NCBI GenBank assembly: GCA_964510065.1
Contig: CAZEAC010000006.1
Span: 1-64,000 of the forward strand
DNA: 64,000 nt
From: CAZEAC01 sp964510065
Lineage (GTDB): Bacteria > Bdellovibrionota_C > UBA2361 > CAIXSY01
Direction of reading: 5' to 3'
This document shows, piece by piece, positions 60,579-64,000 of this stretch (the first letter of the stretch is position 1; the number at the start of each line of letters is the position of its first letter). Both the position numbers and the translations under genes were made by a program. The notes beneath the pieces are model-generated. The model saw nothing but the letters and a program-made list of their open reading frames with translations. It made no database searches and had not been told where the DNA came from.

Positions 60579-60989
60579 ATAACCACCCCTAAAACGGCCC
60601 CGACGGGCATTTGTCCGCCCGATTCTAAGCGAAATTGAATTGCTACTCAAAGATACGGAAATCTTCGAGAATGATTGTTTTAACAGGCTTTCCTTGAGGA
60701 AGCCAAGGCAACGAACTTGTACCGAGTTCAGCAGTTACAATAAGCAATTGGGGCCGATGCGCGTCACCCCTATATTCTTAACCTAGAATCGTCCTTTTAC
60801 GGGCGCTGTTGCCAAGCAACTTCTCACCGTCACCCTTACAGAGGAAAATATAATTTGTCAGATTCGACGATATCTCTGCAGCTACCCGTTTTGATATCTC
60901 GCCAGCTGCACTTTACAGAATCGAAAATATTTGGATCCTTCACCAATCATAAGACGGTAGCCCCATTCTCCCGCTTAATTCATTAATGG

Positions 60990-60995
60990 TATAAT
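60990..60995 (+). promoter_or_regulatory. Perfect -10 TATAAT before 61013 gene
   Basis: TATAAT with an upstream TGG (extended -10 style) ends 17 bases before the ATG at 61013, which would give a leader of about 10 bases. No good -35 box. The 434-base spacer 60579-61012 holds no other feature that I can see. Confidence 0.5.
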
Positions 60996-61012
60996 CTTCG
61001 GGAACTAGCGTT

Positions 61013-61720
61013 ATGTTTGGACTCTCTAAAATGGAGCGCGCCAATTCGGTGCGCGCAACCTTAAATACAGCTGCGGCAAAGCTAGAGGAAGTGCTCGGTA
61101 AAAAATTCGACGCTGGCGACACCGGCGTCGATGACGTATTTCGCATGGGAGTGGCGATATTCAATCTTGAGCACCAATCAACAAGCTCGACATGGGTCGG
61201 TTTCTCGTCAACGGAAAGGATCTACGCAAAGGCATTAGCCTTTTGCTTAAATCCTGAGTTCGGAGTCGGGCGGTTCGGAGTACGCACTCCAATATTTCTT
61301 GAAAGCGATATTCCGCTGGTCGAGAGCAGGCTCAAAGAAATGGCGCACCTGTTGGGAATGGAGTTCGTTCCGAAGATGAATCTACTAGTGGATCCCTTAA
61401 GAGGATGGTTCGAACCCGAAGAGCTTTCGGCGGTCACTACCAATGGTATCGTACTGAACTATCAGGCCATGATTCGCACGCAAACATCGGGTACGGACAG
61501 GAATTCTGCCCGAGGAATCGCCGACAAGGTCTGCAACGCCGTCGATGCAAATGCTCCCCGCCTCAGGGCGATAGTCGACGACATTACCGATGCAATGAAA
61601 CGCGGCTATGACGCCGTAAGAGTCCGGGTTCCTGACTTGTCCGCGTATTTCCGTGAGTGCCCGAGTTTCGTCGGTTACAAACAACTAAGAGGATACGACT
61701 TCCCTCCTCGATTTCATTGA
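61013..61720 (+). CDS. Hypothetical protein
   Basis: A 235-residue soluble protein with no known family. Helical N-terminus (residues 1-50; SVRATLNTAAAKLEEVLGK), then a mixed fold with hydrophobic segments and a conserved-looking ESDIPLVESRLKEMAHLL. No signal peptide or membrane span. It stands alone between two minus-strand genes, preceded by a perfect TATAAT. It is a candidate for a lineage-specific gene. Confidence 0.6.
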   Translation: MFGLSKMERANSVRATLNTAAAKLEEVLGKKFDAGDTGVDDVFRMGVAIFNLEHQSTSSTWVGFSSTERIYAKALAFCLNPEFGVGRFGVRTPIFLESDIPLVESRLKEMAHLLGMEFVPKMNLLVDPLRGWFEPEELSAVTTNGIVLNYQAMIRTQTSGTDRNSARGIADKVCNAVDANAPRLRAIVDDITDAMKRGYDAVRVRVPDLSAYFRECPSFVGYKQLRGYDFPPRFH

Positions 61721-61821
61721 CTGAGGTCCCCTACTCTCCGGTTCGCATGTTTACGACCGGTCAAGTTCAGAACAGCACTCTCGTCCGAATATTAGTCTTA
61801 AGAGGCTCAATACGCTCCCTC

Positions 61822-61896
61822 TCAGGTGAGATGAATGCTCCTCAGTTTCCCTGCTACCACGTAGTAGGGAAACTAAGGAGCATTCATCTCACCTGA
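61822..61896. repeat. 75-bp hairpin with flanking 8-bp repeats
   Basis: The arms TCAGGTGAGATGAATGCTCC and onward (61822-61857) and the complement (61861-61896) pair over 36 bases with two mismatches around a 3-base loop. CAATACGC occurs just outside on both sides (61808-61815 and 61899-61906), which looks like a target-site duplication. The 420-base spacer 61721-62140 holds nothing else I can name. Confidence 0.85.
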
Positions 61897-62140
61897 GGCA
61901 ATACGCACGGGAATTATCGAGGGGAGTTTATACGACAATATTGAGATCCTAGATCTGAAGATGATGTTTCTGAACCTGAACTTACTGATGACATTTGCTA
62001 AGACATAACAAGTAGATAAACCAGGTTCGCGCATTCGTACTACTGTTCGTCGAAATCGCAGAAAAGTTGCCGCTTATTTATCGCGCGGTCTCCGAAGGAA
62101 TGATCGGGGAATGCTCGGAGGCCTCTTGTGCGGCCATAGC

Positions 62141-63616
62141 TTACGCAGGCAGCTTCTCGGTCAGCTTCTCGCGAAGTTCAGGTAACCTATTGGCACACAC
62201 GATAAAGTCTTTGGTCTCAAGACGCGGAGGATTATATGGTTTGCCATTTGCATTCGGCGGAAAATCGTCAAGACGAAGCGCCACCTCTTGACGAAGATTC
62301 TCACGCCACAAGTGCAGTTCGTTCACGAGAGTTTTAAGATCTTGTGTTGAGAGGCCCTCAAGAAACGAGCCGACAACGTTCCACTTAATTCCCCGAGAAA
62401 CTTCAAGATGAAAGTTATTCTGAAATTTTTCTTTGGCGAGGATCGGCAGGATTCGACTAATATCCTCACTCGTAAGTCCATTGGAACGCGCCCAGTATGT
62501 AAGCTCGCCTCGAGGATGACTATTCGCGGCTGTTGCTTCGGAAGTTCCGAATGCGTGGCGCCACAGGGCCATTTCAGCTTCTCGATGGTTTTCCACGGGC
62601 ACCGCACTGGAGTTTATGAGAAACACCTGCGGCTCGAGACTCGAGCGTTGAACACGATTGGACAGCCTGCCCGCGGAATCATGGAACTGACTATTCGGCA
62701 GTGCCGCCTTAATATAGGCGCTCGCAGCTTCAAGGAGTTCGCGATCTGCCTCTACTTTAAGCGATGGATACACGGGATTCTTGCCCTTCAGATTTTCGTC
62801 AATCGAAGTGATTCTCACCATCCAGTTGTCAATCGCACGGCGAAGATCGTTTGGCAGCATCGTCCCTAAATGTGAAGCGTTCGTTTTCTTGGGTGCAGCG
62901 TGGTTTGGACTCTCATTGATGAACCGAGCGACCTCATCTAAGGCCCCCTTGAAACAGATCTCCTCAGAAAGGCTAGGGAGACGCAGGTTAGGGTCGATTA
63001 TAAACCGACCAGCTATATTCAAGTTTGTCGATGAAACCACAATAGGCGCCGACTCAGCGGGGAGCTTCACGCCAAGACAGCAGTCAGTGACGAGAAGATT
63101 TCTTAGAACTCCTAGAACGGGCTTTAAACAGACCAAGAGCTGTGCTTCGCTACTCGGATACTTACTCTCGAACTGTATTGTATGGCGGATTGTGTCTTCG
63201 GGAGCGTTAGCAATCGAGCCAATCGTGATCTTTTGTGAATGGCTCTGCTTTGAATTTCTCAATTGAATACTGGCCAGACTCTTCCCGGCTCCATTTGGGC
63301 CGGTGATCGGTTTAATGATCAGATTTGGAGTGCTTCTGCGTGCGACTCTACTTAGCAATTCTACGAACTGTGCTTTATCCCCCTTAACTTGATGGTGAAA
63401 TTCGCAGATCAATATTCCGGAACTCTTTAGAAATACCCGGATCTGAGATGGAGCAGGAAGTGCACTGGAACTTATTTGAAATCCCAGATCTTCGCGCTCT
63501 TTTAGGGCCGCACCGACTGTACCTTTGTCGAAAGGCTTCAGCGGAAACTTTTTCACGATCTCCGCGAGCTTCGCCGGCTTCAATGACTCGGAATTTGAAG
63601 CGTGCTGGTGAGTCAT
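62141..63616 (-). CDS. Hypothetical protein with P-loop-like motif
   Basis: A 491-residue protein from the ATG at 63616 (a GTG at 63655 with GGAGG is an alternative, adding 13 residues). I do not recognise it. At residues 106-113 there is GPNGAGKS, which fits the Walker A pattern GxxGxGKS, but no clear Walker B or ABC signature follows, so nucleotide binding is only possible. The N-terminal half mixes basic helices and hydrophobic strands; the C-terminal half (~290-490) is helical with charged surface (EADRELLEAASAYIKAALP). No membrane span or signal peptide. Third member of the unknown block. Confidence 0.6.
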   Translation of the reverse strand: MTHQHASNSESLKPAKLAEIVKKFPLKPFDKGTVGAALKEREDLGFQISSSALPAPSQIRVFLKSSGILICEFHHQVKGDKAQFVELLSRVARRSTPNLIIKPITGPNGAGKSLASIQLRNSKQSHSQKITIGSIANAPEDTIRHTIQFESKYPSSEAQLLVCLKPVLGVLRNLLVTDCCLGVKLPAESAPIVVSSTNLNIAGRFIIDPNLRLPSLSEEICFKGALDEVARFINESPNHAAPKKTNASHLGTMLPNDLRRAIDNWMVRITSIDENLKGKNPVYPSLKVEADRELLEAASAYIKAALPNSQFHDSAGRLSNRVQRSSLEPQVFLINSSAVPVENHREAEMALWRHAFGTSEATAANSHPRGELTYWARSNGLTSEDISRILPILAKEKFQNNFHLEVSRGIKWNVVGSFLEGLSTQDLKTLVNELHLWRENLRQEVALRLDDFPPNANGKPYNPPRLETKDFIVCANRLPELREKLTEKLPA

Positions 63617-63739
63617 AAGGATCTGACCTAATTGTTGCTTCGGCGATTGATACACCGCCTCCGCTCCATAACTATATCCGCTTTGGGAGCACTATTGCTT
63701 CAATATTATTTTAGGCCAAAAGAGCGGCTATTCCAGCAC

Positions 63740-64000
63740 TTATTTAAGCGGTAAGAGCACATTCGCGCCCTGGCCGCCACCGGGCTGTATCGATACCGCA
63801 GGCAGCGCTTTACCGTCCCAGCATTGCGCTATCTCGAACAGGATGACTTCAGGCGACATTTTGAGTGCCTCACCATTAATTTGTACTGATTTCGCCTCGG
63901 CCTCCGCGCGTACGATCGTTATTTCGGCCTGCTTTTTCTCTTTGTCTAATTCAAATTGCTTGGCGAAGGCTTCCTGTTCGCGCACAACTTTCTGTTCAAT
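63740..64000 (-). CDS. SPFH/prohibitin-like protein, C-terminal part
   Basis: The gene runs off the window end; 86 residues are visible. The repeated-charge coiled coil IEQKVVREQEAFAKQFELDK, then EKKQAEITIVRAEAEAKSVQ, and the end PGGGQGANVLLPL look like the C-terminus of prohibitin-type SPFH proteins. SPFH (band 7) proteins form membrane scaffolds. The N-terminal SPFH domain would lie beyond 64000. Confidence 0.8.
   Translation of the reverse strand: MEQKVVREQEAFAKQFELDKEKKQAEITIVRAEAEAKSVQINGEALKMSPEVILFEIAQCWDGKALPAVSIQPGGGQGANVLLPLK

Noticed and set aside
62141..63616. Calling the 491-residue gene an ABC ATPase
   Set aside because: Only a Walker A-like GPNGAGKS is present, without signature or Walker B.
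1..64000. tRNA, rRNA or CRISPR arrays
   Set aside because: No cloverleaf, rRNA-like or regularly spaced repeat was seen in the intergenic regions.

Overview
The window carries about 60 protein genes, no rRNA and no tRNA or CRISPR array that I can see. The content is typical of a free-living Gram-negative bacterium: a PBP1b-type murein synthase, a periplasmic HtrA protease, NtrY with its DUF4390 neighbour, RuvAB, a methylcrotonyl-CoA carboxylase pair and GT39 and MFS membrane proteins. One secreted protein starts with a Cys-rich EACDG-type module of the kind common in Deltaproteobacteria. My best guess is therefore a member of the old Deltaproteobacteria (Myxococcota or Bdellovibrionota sense), probably from a metagenome. 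That is inference from gene families, not a proven placement.

Layout. 0.3-9.6 kb: fructose-1,6-bisphosphatase, NtrY, DUF4390, RuvB and RuvA on the minus strand, then PBP1b and HtrA on the plus strand. 11.4-13.6 kb: a tightly overlapped EVE-map-ppa operon on the minus strand. 13.6-15.4 kb: phosphopantetheinyl transferase, a Cys-rich secreted protein and a PAP2 membrane enzyme. 15.6-22.3 kb: a plus-strand run with both methylcrotonyl-CoA carboxylase subunits, proline dehydrogenase, a SAM methyltransferase and RsmB. The partner P5C dehydrogenase lies at 25.3 kb, so leucine and proline breakdown are grouped. 22.3-24.7 kb: a divergent CGNR regulator/GNAT pair and an unknown gene with a clear terminator. 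27.1-31.9 kb: a signalling operon of hybrid histidine kinase, HDOD-GAF protein and CheY-like receiver, followed by DedA. 32-38.7 kb: retropepsin-like protease, zinc-type dehydrogenase, secreted beta-helix protein and a dynamin-like GTPase with two small partners. 38.9-45.2 kb: cytochrome c, ferredoxin-NADP reductase, TrmL, RdgB, MgtC, a secreted protein, an MFS transporter and a MOSC protein. 46.8-50.2 kb: a YjgR-type ATPase and a GT39 glycosyltransferase. 50.4-52.8 kb: two divergent sigma factors, one translationally coupled to a small FlgM-sized protein. 52.9-59.2 kb: L,D-transpeptidase, DUF4038 glycosidase and a M16C protease. 59.6-63.6 kb: three long genes I do not recognise. The window ends inside an SPFH/prohibitin-like gene.

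The most unusual feature is the number and variety of long imperfect palindromes between genes. I count at least seven types: three dispersed copies of a CCACAGAG family, two copies of a family that supplies the stop codon of the preceding gene, a 181-bp hairpin, a 250-bp nested element, a row of hairpins at 59.3-59.6 kb, a 75-bp hairpin with 8-bp flanking repeats, and a GGACTTCTCA family. They look like non-autonomous mobile or REP-like elements, and two types coincide with gene stop codons. The sigma-factor block at 50-53 kb and the unknown genes at 59.6-63.6 kb are the best places to look for undescribed protein function.
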